Shown here piece by piece: positions 1 through 8,897 of a stretch of DNA of 16,868 bases (position 1 is its first letter; every line of letters starts with the position of its first letter). The position numbers and the translations under genes were made by a program. The notes under the pieces were generated by a model. That model worked only from the letters and a program-made list of their open reading frames with translations, was not told the origin of the DNA and did not search any database. Source of the stretch: Chrysochromulina tobinii (lineage: Eukaryota; Haptophyta; Prymnesiales; Chrysochromulinaceae); assembly GCA_001275005.1 (NCBI GenBank), contig JWZX01000196.1:1-16868 (forward strand), read 5' to 3'.

Positions 1-12
1 GGCGAGGGGAAG

Positions 13-194
13 GCGACGCTCGGCGCCTGGGTCTAGCCCTAGTGCGCTGCCGTGCCCCGGTAGTCCACTGATCGGCCTCAGCCCCGCTCGTCGTCACCTG
101 GACGTCTTGACACCTATGCACGCGGAGGCGAGCCGCGCGTGCACAGTCATGGGAACGGGCGTGGGGAGAGCGACGCTCGGCGCCGGGGTCTAGC
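13..194. repeat. 25-bp direct repeat, two copies 157 bp apart
   Basis: Positions 13-37 and 170-194 match over 25 bases with one mismatch (a T/G change at the twelfth base from the end). The flanks are also loosely alike: a G-rich run before each copy and a 'cgtgcccc/cgtgcccg' stretch shortly after. This suggests duplication of a longer segment that has since diverged. Confidence 0.7.
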
Positions 195-211
195 GCGTCT
201 CCGTGCCCGCC

Positions 212-266
212 GAATATCTTGGGTGCGAATTCCGAGCGGACGAAAAGCAACGGAATATCTTGGGTG
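212..266. repeat. 14-bp direct repeat gaatatcttgggtg, two copies
   Basis: The word gaatatcttgggtg is present exactly at 212-225 and 253-266. It is A/T-richer than its surroundings, so the match is unlikely to come from base composition alone. Its role is unknown. Confidence 0.7.
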
Positions 267-376
267 GACGGGTGTGAAGGTGTGTGCGTGAATGTGATTG
301 AGTGGGGTTAATTAATGGGCCGGGTTGAAGGGGGAGTCACAAAAGTACCCCGCAACGCCCCGGGTCCCCGCGTCTA

Positions 377-3064
377 CTACACAGCACCATCCTTTCGCGT
401 CGCAAGCGCCGTGACAATCAACTGCCGTTCGTACAAGTAGAGATACTTCTCATCTGGGGTCTCCTCGGCGTACCGCTTCCAAGCCGTGAGACCAAAAGGT
501 GGAGCCTCGAGGTTAATCCTCTGATAGTCGCCCGTGGCGATGTCCATGTTGGTGCCGACGGGCTGGGGTGAGTAGCCTATCTGTCCCGGCTGCACAGCTG
601 TCGGGTACGAGCCCAAGAGAAGATACGGCGCGTCGGTCTCAGCGAAGCGCCGCAGGATCTGGAACACGTCAGCAAGCGAATTGTGCTGCAGCGCGTCGCG
701 AGAGAAGATGAGCTGATAGCCACGTGGCAGCGGCTCGTGTACCAGATTCATTCGCTTGAAGCGCAGACGCGGCGCGAGCGAGCTGTGGGCTGCCGAGTTG
801 GCGGCGATCACACTTCTTGCGACGTCGACGCCGAGGTATCGGAACACAGGGTTCTGCTCAAGCAACGTGTGCACCATTGGCGTCTGCCACACAAAAGCGC
901 CGCAAGGCGCGTCCAAGACCGAGGACACGTTCAGCTCGCGAATGACCTGCATGAGCACACGCTTCGCGCCCTTGGCGTATTCGATGCTCGAGCCGAGTCC
1001 GGACCCACCACCGGCTGGTCCCCACTGTTTGCCCGCGTAGATGCCATCGAACACGGAGTGGCTGTTGTTCCAAGTCCGGCCGACCTTGGCCGACTTTCGC
1101 CGATGGGTTGTTGACGGGGACACACGCCGTGCTGGGACTTGCGGGCTGTCAGGCCGCGTGGCGACAAAGTCAATGATCTGGTGCGGCTGCGCGTCCAGCT
1201 CACGGAATCGCTTCAGGGTCGCTGGCTGCGGGGGCGCGCCAGTCGTTAACGTCTCGGCGAGAACAAAGCCGTGTTGTACCAAGAGGCAGAAAAGGGACGC
1301 CGCCGACGTGTTCTGCGCATGCAGCCACTTGGGCGCCACCTCAAACTTGACGTGCTGGATTGCGCCAGCCTGCAGCAACCGCCGTGCGCCGTGTAGAAGC
1401 TGCGTCTCGAGCCCCTGCACATCCATCTTGAGCACACCAATGCGTGGCGCCGGCTTCGTCTCGTCTGGCCAGAGCATCTCATCGAGGGTGACGACCGGCA
1501 CTCGCTGCTTCGGCCCTGCGCGCCGCATGGCTACCTCCTGCTCCGCAGTGTCACCGACTGGTAGGCCAACCACCGTGTTGCCCGGATTCGCATCGGTGTA
1601 CAAGACCGATACGCGCCGTCGCGCGCCGAGTGCGACTGGGTGGAGCGTCAGTTTCGCGCCAAAACCAGGGCCGTTACGGAGCACGGCCGACGTGAAGTAG
1701 TACAGGTTGGCAGCGAGCGGCTCGAAGGCCACCGTCGAGGCCCCGATCGCGAGCATGAGCAGCGAGCACGAGCCTGTGTTCGCGCCCGCATCGACGAACA
1801 ACGGTTGCGCAGATGTGCCTGAGGCGGTGCCGTTGCCGGAGGTTTCGGCGTATGTGGCAGCGGTGGCATCAGCAGTAGCACGGCGCCAGAGGGGCACCAG
1901 CGCGTCGCAGTCGGGCCAGCGGCCTTGCCTACGAACAGCGGTGCTCAGCACGTCCGCGTAAGGCCGCAGGCATTGGACATACGGGCTCACCCCGACCGCG
2001 GTGTACGTGCGGACGGTGAAGGGAGAGCAATCCTCTAAGCGAGCCAACGCGTGGGTAGGGGCCGCGAGGGGTTCGCGCCCAGCCCACGGGCGCTGCTGCC
2101 ACGCCTCCAGGCTTGACGTCTCCGCTGCCGAGGAGCCTGCGTCGCCTGCGTCGCCTGCGTCGCTGCCTGCCTCGTCGGCAGCGATGGCCCTGCAGCTAGA
2201 CGCCGAGCTCGCATGGCGCCCCATGTGTGCCGCGTACGGAGGCGCACCCGCCGGCGGGCGCGTGCGAATCCACGAGAGCTCGAGGCACGAGGCGATCGGC
2301 GGCTGCCCCGGCCCGAGCTGCGTCAAGTTGGCAAACGAGTTCGCAGTCGAGTGGAAGAGCGAAAACGACCGACTTTCGAGCTCATCCACGAGGGTTGCAA
2401 GGGCCGCGGCACCACCGAATGCATCCCACTGCTCGAACCAGCTGCTGCCTATGTGTGCCTCGAAGAGGATCTGGTCGACGCGATCGAGCGTCCCGTCGGC
2501 CACCGCTGCAGCCAGCGCCTCCCATTCGAACGATTCCACATCGATCTTGAGCAGCGTCAACCGCTCGTGCCGAAGCTCGTGCATCACTGTGCGCAGCGTC
2601 GCCACGCGCCACGGCCGGCGCATCTCGCTGTCGGTGCGTCCATTGCGCCACCCGATGCCGCGCGGCTCCACTCGCTCGCCGTCCGAGCCCGCCAGGCCGG
2701 TGGGCTGAAACCAGACGGCTCCAGGCTGGTGCACGTGGGCTGCCAGGCCCATCGTCGGGTCGAAGGAGTGCACCGAGCAGCCAATCCCCTTCACGAACGA
2801 GCCGCTAAGCCCAAAGTAATCTCCCTGGGCCATGGCTTCGTCGAAGGACCAGTCGCCACCTATCCCGAAACTGTAGACGACGCAACCTGGAGCAGTCAGG
2901 ATGCCCTGATCAAAACACACCGACCAAGCGCCGTCGTACGAACCGTCAGCTCTTTGACCCCAAAGCTTCGAACCGCCGATGGCTCTCTCGAATGAGCAGC
3001 TGTAGGTTGGGGTCAAGAGTCGATCGTGTAACGACGAGGCCAGACCCACGATGGACCTTCGCAT
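377..3064 (-). CDS. Triple methyltransferase-fold protein (METTL24-like, FkbM and a third class I domain)
   Basis: 895-aa intron-free frame. Three SAM-methyltransferase-type domains are visible. Residues about 25-265 resemble the Methyltransf_22/METTL24 group (VVYSFGIGGDWSFD at 62-75, KIDVESFE at 173-180, LFEAH at 200-204). Residues about 350-635 are an FkbM-type domain (VDAGANTG at 424-431, AFEP at 446-449, KMDVQGLE at 546-553, KFEV at 573-576). Residues about 668-885 belong to a third class I family (DAPCGAFVW at 718-726, GVDV at 745-748, SRDALQH at 788-794, NLEAPPF at 851-857). Ser/Ala/Asp-rich linkers separate them, one holding a 9-bp triplication at 2136-2162 that encodes AGD-type repeats. 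No signal peptide or membrane segment is obvious. The substrate is unknown; FkbM relatives often O-methylate sugars or small molecules. The start is the first ATG in the frame, and an upstream exon cannot be excluded. Family names are from motif recognition, not a search. Confidence 0.85.
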   Translation of the reverse strand: MRRSIVGLASSLHDRLLTPTYSCSFERAIGGSKLWGQRADGSYDGAWSVCFDQGILTAPGCVVYSFGIGGDWSFDEAMAQGDYFGLSGSFVKGIGCSVHSFDPTMGLAAHVHQPGAVWFQPTGLAGSDGERVEPRGIGWRNGRTDSEMRRPWRVATLRTVMHELRHERLTLLKIDVESFEWEALAAAVADGTLDRVDQILFEAHIGSSWFEQWDAFGGAAALATLVDELESRSFSLFHSTANSFANLTQLGPGQPPIASCLELSWIRTRPPAGAPPYAAHMGRHASSASSCRAIAADEAGSDAGDAGDAGSSAAETSSLEAWQQRPWAGREPLAAPTHALARLEDCSPFTVRTYTAVGVSPYVQCLRPYADVLSTAVRRQGRWPDCDALVPLWRRATADATAATYAETSGNGTASGTSAQPLFVDAGANTGSCSLLMLAIGASTVAFEPLAANLYYFTSAVLRNGPGFGAKLTLHPVALGARRRVSVLYTDANPGNTVVGLPVGDTAEQEVAMRRAGPKQRVPVVTLDEMLWPDETKPAPRIGVLKMDVQGLETQLLHGARRLLQAGAIQHVKFEVAPKWLHAQNTSAASLFCLLVQHGFVLAETLTTGAPPQPATLKRFRELDAQPHQIIDFVATRPDSPQVPARRVSPSTTHRRKSAKVGRTWNNSHSVFDGIYAGKQWGPAGGGSGLGSSIEYAKGAKRVLMQVIRELNVSSVLDAPCGAFVWQTPMVHTLLEQNPVFRYLGVDVARSVIAANSAAHSSLAPRLRFKRMNLVHEPLPRGYQLIFSRDALQHNSLADVFQILRRFAETDAPYLLLGSYPTAVQPGQIGYSPQPVGTNMDIATGDYQRINLEAPPFGLTAWKRYAEETPDEKYLYLYERQLIVTALATRKDGAV

Positions 3065-3384
3065 TTTCGGCTTCCAGCCAGGCCAAATCCAAGTGATCTA
3101 ACGATAAAACGCGGCTCGCCCGCACGTCTACGCCAGCACAGCTTGCGTGCCCGCGCGGGCTGCCCCACTGCCCGGGGAAACCATGAAGAAAAAGTCAATC
3201 GGACCGTGAAGTCGAACGGCGGGGTCAAGCATTGGGGTCTTGGCGTGGGGGTGAAGTAGTTGAATTTGTGAGTTTCGTCAGTGGCAAACTTGCGCGACGA
3301 ACGCCCCGATCGTGTTGGGAATCATCGCGGTGCACGCGCGCTTTTTCTCTTGCCCGTTGACGCGCGCGCGTACGTGAGTCGTCG
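3065..3384. promoter_or_regulatory. Divergent intergenic region, probable shared promoter
   Basis: 320 bp lie between the start codons of the minus-strand methyltransferase and the plus-strand coiled-coil gene A, so both promoters and leaders must fit here unless upstream exons exist. A pyrimidine-rich stretch (ctttttctcttgccc, about 3341-3355) precedes the plus-strand ATG, and an A/T-rich patch (taacgataaaac, about 3100-3111) lies just upstream of the minus-strand gene. No consensus TATA box is clear. The promoter role is inferred from gene layout only. Confidence 0.45.
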
Positions 3385-4344
3385 ATGGTTGAGACATCTG
3401 AGCGTTTCCTCAAGCTGCTCGACGTACGCACCGAGCTCGAGATGGCTAAGACGAATCTGAAGGTGTCGCTGGACAACGTGGATTACCTGACCGAGCTCCT
3501 CGAGGCAGCCAAGGCGGTGGCGGCTGCACCAGCATCGGCTGAGAACGCTGCGGCGGCGAGTGCTCAGGTGGCCGCGGCGGTGGAGGCGGCTAGGAAGGAG
3601 GCCAGGGAGGAGGCGCTCGCGGAGGCGCGTGCCCTGATGGCGGTGGAGATCACGGCAGCGCGCGCAGAAGCGACCGCGGAGGCGGAGGCGGCCGTGGCCG
3701 AGAGGCTTGTGGCAGAGGTGGAGGCGGCCAAGGCGGAGGCGGAGGCGGCGGCGATGGAGGAGGCGGAGGAGATGATCCGCGCGGCCGTCGAGGCTGCCAA
3801 AGCCGAAGCGGCGGCCGAGGCGGAGGCGGCGACGGCGGCGGCCGTGGCAGCAGCGGTGGCGTCGGCGAAGGCGGAGGTGCGAGAAGCTCCGACCTCAACG
3901 TCAGCAGCAGCAGCGGTCGAGACAGAGGCGGAGGCCGCCTACCGCCGCCGGAAGGCGCAGCTGAATGCGGATGCGCTCGCGACCGCGGCTAGAGAGGAGG
4001 CAGCCGCGCGTCAGAGCCTTATCGACAGGCAGGCGGCGGCGGTGGCTGCAGCAGTTGCCAAGGCTCAAGGTGCGGCGCCGGCGCCGGCGGCCGCCGACGC
4101 GGACGGCGCGGGCAGCGAGGCCAGGCTGGCGGAGGTGCAGGAGGGCAGCGAGGCCAGGCTGGCGGAGGTGCAGGAGCAGCTCGAGAAGGCGATCGCCGAC
4201 AAGGAGGCCAAGGCGGCCGAGCTCCTTAAGACGCAGGAGATGCTCGCCCGGGTGAAGATGGAGAAGATTGAGCTGCTCGAACAGCTGAGCCATCCACCAG
4301 CTCAGCCGGGGTTCAGCAACCCTTTCCAGAAGAAGAAGAAGTAG
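3385..4344 (+). CDS. Ala/Glu-rich coiled-coil protein A
   Basis: 319-aa intron-free frame, not assignable to a named family. The first 45 residues are a less biased helical segment (VETSERFLKLLDVRTELEMAK). Residues about 46-230 are almost pure Ala/Glu/Lys/Arg/Val helix with a motif V-x-A-A-K/R-x-E-A beginning at 66, 89, 112, 135 and 158, an exact 23-residue spacing. Residues 243-300 return to conventional coiled coil, including an exact 11-residue duplication (GSEARLAEVQE). The protein ends SNPFQKKKK: an NPF tripeptide, the EH-domain-binding motif in other eukaryotes, beside a basic tail. There is no membrane segment or signal peptide. The likely role is a structural or scaffold filament protein, by inference only. 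The composition makes homology searches unreliable. Gene B at 9239-10846 has the same octapeptide. Confidence 0.7.
   Translation: MVETSERFLKLLDVRTELEMAKTNLKVSLDNVDYLTELLEAAKAVAAAPASAENAAAASAQVAAAVEAARKEAREEALAEARALMAVEITAARAEATAEAEAAVAERLVAEVEAAKAEAEAAAMEEAEEMIRAAVEAAKAEAAAEAEAATAAAVAAAVASAKAEVREAPTSTSAAAAVETEAEAAYRRRKAQLNADALATAAREEAAARQSLIDRQAAAVAAAVAKAQGAAPAPAAADADGAGSEARLAEVQEGSEARLAEVQEQLEKAIADKEAKAAELLKTQEMLARVKMEKIELLEQLSHPPAQPGFSNPFQKKKK
3580..3924 (+). repeat. Five 69-bp (23-residue) degenerate coding repeats
   Basis: Five consecutive units start at residues 66, 89, 112, 135 and 158 of coiled-coil protein A. Each opens with V/I-x-A-A-K/R-x-E-A. The remaining 15 residues are Ala/Glu-rich and poorly conserved. 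A divergent copy (LEAAKAVA) sits at residue 39, off the 23-residue register. Confidence 0.6.
4111..4176 (+). repeat. Exact 33-bp tandem duplication in coiled-coil gene A
   Basis: Positions 4111-4143 and 4144-4176 are identical and encode GSEARLAEVQE twice. Perfect identity at third codon positions indicates a recent in-frame duplication. Confidence 0.9.
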
Positions 4345-5010
4345 CGGCGCGACGCCGGAAAGCGGAACCCGACCTCGGAGCGCTATCGGAGCGTGCTGAT
4401 TCGATTGGCTGTGTGAACCGCGAAGAGTCTAGAGTGAGTGACGGTTTTGGCTGCGGTATGCCGCGTATGCGTCCGTTAACATAAATATCCATCTTACATA
4501 ACGACACGTGCTGCGCGGCATGGCCGCGCACGCCGCACCCTCGGCGCACACACGCAACGCAGCGACGGTCTTTCACCGCCCGGTCCCGCAACTCTATTCC
4601 CCGATAAACGAACAGCCTCCGCACACGGCGCAAGGGGCTTGGCTGCCGGCGTGCAAGCGGAGGAACCTTCGGCTCCGCCCGCAGCACCAGCGCGACCGAC
4701 CTCTAAAGGATGATGATCACCGAAGAGTACAGCTTGCCAGGAGGCACTCCGCACACAAGCAGGAGCTGGCAAGCAAGTTCGCGGTACGGCAGGGCACAAC
4801 GGCCTACATGCTCGCGCGGGCATGGGCAATGGGGGCGGCTTCGAGGGAAGCGCCCAACGACATGCCTTCATGTCGTGGGCCCTTCGGCGCGTGGCTCTGT
4901 CTCGATGCCGCCCCTATACCCATTCCCACAGTCTCCACGGGAGGGGCGCGTCAGCGCGTGGGTCGCGGACTCCAGCCTTACTTAAGTAGAGGCAGCCCGC
5001 GAGCCTGCCT
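4345..5010. other. Convergent 3' intergenic spacer
   Basis: This lies between the stop codons of coiled-coil gene A (plus) and eEF3 (minus), so it should hold two 3' UTRs and terminators. An A/T-rich patch with aacataaatatcc around 4478-4490 could be part of a plus-strand 3'-end signal. Open frames of 90-185 codons cross this stretch on both strands, but none has recognisable domains, and such frames are expected by chance at this GC content. No RNA gene was seen. Confidence 0.5.
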
Positions 5011-8000
5011 CTACTGCTCCACCAAGAAGCCCGCGGCCTCGAGCTCCTCGTCTGTGTAGCACTCGATGCCCGACTTGCGCTTGTCCGCAATCTCCTTCTT
5101 GATCTTCTTGAGCTCAGCCTTCGAGGCGGGCTTCTTGGCCTTCTGCACCTTGATCTCGTTGCCCTGGCCGTCGATGTACGAGTCTGCCTGCTTCTCGAGC
5201 TTGGCAGCCTCTTTGTTGGCCGACTCGAGCCAGTCGTACGAGCCCTTGAGGTTCAGGGTGTGGTTCTCGAGGTGCCACACCTCAGGGCACACTTGGTCGA
5301 CGAACTGCGCGTTGTGCGAGATGATCACAATGCCGCCCTCGTACGCGTTAATGGCCTCGGCCATTGCACCGAGCGAGTCGCGGTCGAGGTAGTTGGTCGG
5401 CTCGTCGAGGATGACAATGTGCGGAGTGTTCCACATCGAGCCCGCGAGCACGACCTTGACCTTCTGGCCGCCCGACAGGGCACCCATGCGCGAGTGCGTC
5501 GCGAACTCGGCCTCGAGGCCGACGTCCGCGAGGTGCCCTTCGACCACCTTCTGGGTCAGGGGACGCACGAGCTGGGTCGCCTTGGCGGCGATGCGCTCGT
5601 CGCAGTGCTTGAGCAGCTTGACCCACACGGGCCCCGCCGCGACGAGCTTGGCGCGCGACACCCACGTGGTGAAGTTCATGTCGCCCACCCAGTTGATCTC
5701 GTACTCCTGCTCCTTGGACTTTTGCATCTGGCGACGGCCGTCGGTGAAGCGGTTGAAGACGCGCTTCTCTTGCTTGATGACCTTGGCGCCGTTCTTGTCG
5801 ACCGCCTCCACGTCGATGATGAACGGCTTCTTCATCGCCTCCTCATCCTCGGGCGTGAGCTTCGTCGTGACCTTCTCCACACCCTCCTTATCCGAACCGT
5901 GCTCGTAGCGCCAGCGGATGTACTCGTTGGGGGTGAGGTCGAGGTGGTGCTCGATGTGGTGGAACGCGTGCTGCGCCACGTAGGCGACGCGCGCGTTCGG
6001 GTGCTTCCACACCTCGCCGGAGCCCTTGTCGGGCTCCAGCTCGCCCGTGAGCAGCTTGATCATCGTGGACTTGCCCGCACCGTTGGCGCCGATGCACGCG
6101 GCGCGTGTCGCGAGCGAGACACGCACTGTCACACCGGTAAGCTGCGCCTTGGGCGCGCCCGGGTACGTGAACGAGATGTTGGTCATCTTCATGATGTGCT
6201 TCCCCTTGGACGAGACGCCCTCGAGCATGCCCGGCGTCGGGAAGCGCATGTGGAATTTGGTCGCCTTGAGCTCGAAGTACGAGAGCAGCGCGGGCACGTG
6301 GTTCTCGGCCACGTAGCTCAGGTTGCCCTTGAACATCTTCAGCTTCAGGTTCTCAATGTGGAGCACGTGCGTGCACACCTGATCGAGCACCTTGATGTCG
6401 TGCGACACGATGATGGAGGTCACGTGCGTGAGCGACGTCAGGTAGTCGATGACCCACTTGACGTTGCCCGGGTCGAGGTGGTTGGTCGGCTCGTCGAGGA
6501 GCAGGATGTCGGCCTTCATGAGCATCGCACGCGTGAGCGCGACCTTCATGCGCCAGCCGCCCGAGAGGCGGCCGACCTGCTTCGTCAGGTCGGCGGCGGG
6601 CATCGTGCCGTCGGGGTTGGGAGTCGCGTCCTCGGCGAAGCCGACCGAGAGCAACTTCTCACGCGCCATCGCCTCCGTGACGCCATAGTGCTTGAGGCCA
6701 GCGTGGTTCGCGACAAAGTCGAGCACCGAGAGCTCCGAGAGGAGCTTGCCCGACCCGTCCTTGGCCTCGCCCTGCACGTCCGTCTCGACGAACATCGTGC
6801 GGAGCTCGGTCGGCGGGGGGAAACCCTCGACCTGCTGGTTGGCGATCGCGCGCATCAGAGAGGTCTTGCCCGAGTCGTTCTTGCCGCACAGGCCGTACCG
6901 GAAGCCACGCTTGAGCTTGAGCACAGTCTGATTGAGGAGTACCTTGTTGCCGTACGCGAGCGAGAACTGGCAATCGCACAGCTGCTCCGCATCGTCCACC
7001 TCCTCCTTCTCCTCTTCAATATGCACGTCCTTGGCGCACACCTCGAGCCAGCTCTTGACGACGCCCTCAATCTTGGCCGCCGGGAGCGTGAGCTTGAGGT
7101 GAGGCGTGAGGGCCGTCTTCCACAGCGCCTCGTCGAGCAGCTTGAGGTCGAGCATCGAGAGCGCGAGCCCGACGGCGTAGTTGGCCGTCGCCTCGTGGAG
7201 CTTGGCGCCGGCCGCCGCCGTGTTCAGGCTCGCAAGCACCTTGGCACGCTCGATGCGCGCCCAGATCGGCGCCTTTTTCGAGGTGAGCTCGAGCTGCGAG
7301 TACGCCTTCTCGCACACGTTGCGGCACTCGGGGTCTGACACCTCCTCCTTGGCGCGCTTGAGCTGCGGCAGCAGGATGGGCACAAAGGGCTCGATCTCGT
7401 ACGGGTCGTCGACGAGCTTCGACATGTTCTCGACGATGCGAGCGACCTGCCCAAATGAAGAAGGCGTGCGGGGCGAGCTCAGAGAAGAGAAGAGGGGCGG
7501 GCAAGAGCAAGCGAGCGAGCGAGCGGGGGCAACGAGCCGAGAGACCGCAGCGGCAACGCGGACGGCAGGAAATGTGCGCATGCCGTGCACCAACATGCAC
7601 ATGCCGCACGCCGCGCATGGACCGGCATTCGTGCCATTTGGGACAGAGCATGCTCTCTTGGGCGGGGCCGCGGCGCACGTTGCGCTTGATGGAGGTCGTC
7701 GGCTCGTCCATGCCGCGCTTGAGGAGCGGGCACATGATCGCGAGCGCCGAGCCCTCGATGTCCTGCACGAAGACGACACCCGCGAGCTTGTGCACGGTCT
7801 CGGCCACCTTTTCGGGCTCGAGGATACACTGGATGATCTCGGGGATCGTGTCCTTGATGTCCTTGTTCTTGCACGTGGCTGCGCACGTCTGCATAGCCGC
7901 GGTGGCCTCCTCCTTCACCTGCGGCTTCACATCCCACATCAGCGTCGAGAGCACCGGGATGATGTCGTTGATGCATCGCCCAGTCTGAGCCGGGAACGCC

Positions 8001-8446
8001 TTGGCGATCATGCCGATCAGCTGCGCGCGCCCTAGGTTGGTCTGCCACTTGCTCTCGTACTCAGCGAGGAGCATGGGCATGACGCTCTTCACGCCGTGCT
8101 CCGACAGCTTGGAGATGAGCGACTGCGCAAACTTGTCGGCCTCGAACGAGACGGGTTTCAACTTGTCGGCGAGAGCCTCGAGAGCGTCGGGGAGGAGAGG
8201 CACGAGCACCGACTCGGCCGCGTGCCCAAACTTGGCGTGCAGGGCGCAGAGGAAGCCAAGAGCTCCCGCGCGCCCGTTGGCCGCCTGCTTCGACTTGTCC
8301 GCGATCACCGCCTTGAGCGAGGCCAGCGTCGCGTCGATCTTCACGAGGTCAGCCTCGGAGAGCTTGTCCATGATGGCCTTGCACTCGGCCGCGCGGTCCT
8401 CTGGCGTGGAAGTCGCCAGGAGCTTGGTGGTGTCGATGGTCGCCAT
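5011..8446 (-). CDS. Translation elongation factor 3 (eEF3), two exons
   Basis: Exon 1 is 8446-7679 (256 codons) and exon 2 is 7446-5011 (811 codons plus TAG), giving 1067 aa, close to the roughly 1040 of fungal eEF3. eEF3 is a cytosolic ribosome-bound ATPase that aids E-site tRNA release and late translocation. Residues 1-310 are HEAT-like helices, followed by a helical bundle to about 400. ABC1 has Walker A G444-T451 (GKNDSGKT), signature LSGGW at 550-554, Walker B LLLDEP at 571-576 and H605. ABC2 has Walker A GANGAGKST at 709-717, LSGGQ at 913-917, Walker B ILDEP at 935-939 and H967, with the chromodomain-type insertion at about 745-870 that marks the eEF3 family. A lysine-rich tail ends at 1067. 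The start was chosen for its strong Kozak context (caccATGG) and because the eEF3-like sequence begins there. The same frame stays open upstream past 8872, so a longer N-terminus is not formally excluded. Confidence 0.95.
7447..7678 (-). other. Spliceosomal GT-AG intron of eEF3 (phase 0, 232 bp)
   Basis: On the minus strand exon 1 ends ...AAGCGCAAC, the donor is GTGCGC, and the acceptor is tttgggcag before GTCGCTCGC. Splicing joins ...SIKRN to VARIVENM, restoring a continuous HEAT region and bringing two different frames together. A pyrimidine-rich tract, including CGCT tetranucleotide repeats at about 7508-7526, precedes the acceptor. The intron contains no stop in either flanking frame. Confidence 0.88.
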
Positions 8447-8505
8447 GGTGCTTCTTGTTTGGGTGCGACTCTGCGTGCGCAGGCGGGTGTGCAGGCGCCC
8501 GTGAG

Positions 8506-8562
8506 TCAGATCGTAAGGCTGGTGTTGCTGCTGCTCCTGCTCTGTGCGCGCGCAAACGACAT
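8506..8562 (-). promoter_or_regulatory. Candidate 18-codon upstream ORF in the eEF3 leader
   Basis: On the minus strand an ATG with A at -3 (caaccATGt) opens an 18-codon frame (MSFARAQS...SLTI) ending in TGA 59 nt before the eEF3 start codon and out of frame with it. If the transcript begins upstream of 8562, as the TATA-like site at 8886-8897 would imply, ribosomes would meet this ORF first. It would matter only if it is transcribed and not spliced out of the leader. Confidence 0.4.
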
Positions 8563-8885
8563 GGTTGTTCAGGCGGGCCGAATCGGCGCGCGAGCGGCCC
8601 AGCGACGCTGTGGCAGGGCTTCTGAGGCGCAGGCACAGCTCCGCTCGGGCACCAGCGCGCGCGGCGCGCGCGCAGCTCCGCACAGGCACCAGCGCGCAGG
8701 CGTGTAATGACGGGAGTATCCCCGGGTTCCGGGAGAAGAAAGGATATCGTGGGCCGCAGCGCGTTTGGCAAGGTACGGCGAGCGCTGGAGGTTGCGCGGC
8801 GCGCGGCGCAGGCCCGGGGCCACCTTGGGCCACGGACTCCACGGAGCTGCGACCCCGAAAGAGTTCTTTCATCAATCAGCATCGC

Positions 8886-8897
8886 ACCTTTTAATAT
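8886..8897 (-). promoter_or_regulatory. TATA-like element upstream of eEF3
   Basis: On the minus strand the sequence reads caatattaaaaggtgc, an A/T island in very GC-rich DNA. A start 25-30 bp downstream would give a leader of about 410 nt and would exclude the in-frame ATG at 8872 from the message. This is pattern recognition only. Confidence 0.35.

Larger units (their letters stand above)
1..376. other. Non-coding 3' flank with short direct repeats
   Basis: No convincing coding frame lies here. It is the downstream side of the minus-strand methyltransferase gene. It holds two pairs of direct repeats, listed separately, and a GT-rich stretch around 265-320. I see no RNA gene. Whether the repeats are transcript-end signals or remnants of a repeat family cannot be told from the window. 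Confidence 0.6.

Noticed and set aside
3580-4000. Long Pro/Arg-rich and Ser/Ala-rich minus-strand frames opposite coiled-coil gene A
   Set aside because: They are reverse complements of Ala/Glu codons (GCG, GAG) and have no independent signal.
4508-5059. 183-codon plus-strand frame in the spacer between coiled-coil gene A and eEF3, and a 125-codon minus-strand frame at 4494-4871
   Set aside because: They have no recognisable domain and a random-looking composition, and the first runs into the eEF3 3' end. Chance frames of this size are expected at this GC content.
5260-7338. A 692-codon plus-strand open frame antisense to eEF3 exon 2
   Set aside because: It mirrors the eEF3 codons exactly opposite conserved ABC motifs, is rich in Arg/His/Leu/Asp/Val as expected from complementing GC-rich codons, and shows no domain. 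It is a shadow frame.
8447-8872. In-frame 142-residue N-terminal extension of eEF3 from an ATG at 8872
   Set aside because: The extension is Arg/Ala/Pro-rich with no eEF3 similarity. The ATG at 8446 has a far better Kozak context, and the TATA-like site would place the transcript start downstream of 8872. It is not fully excluded.
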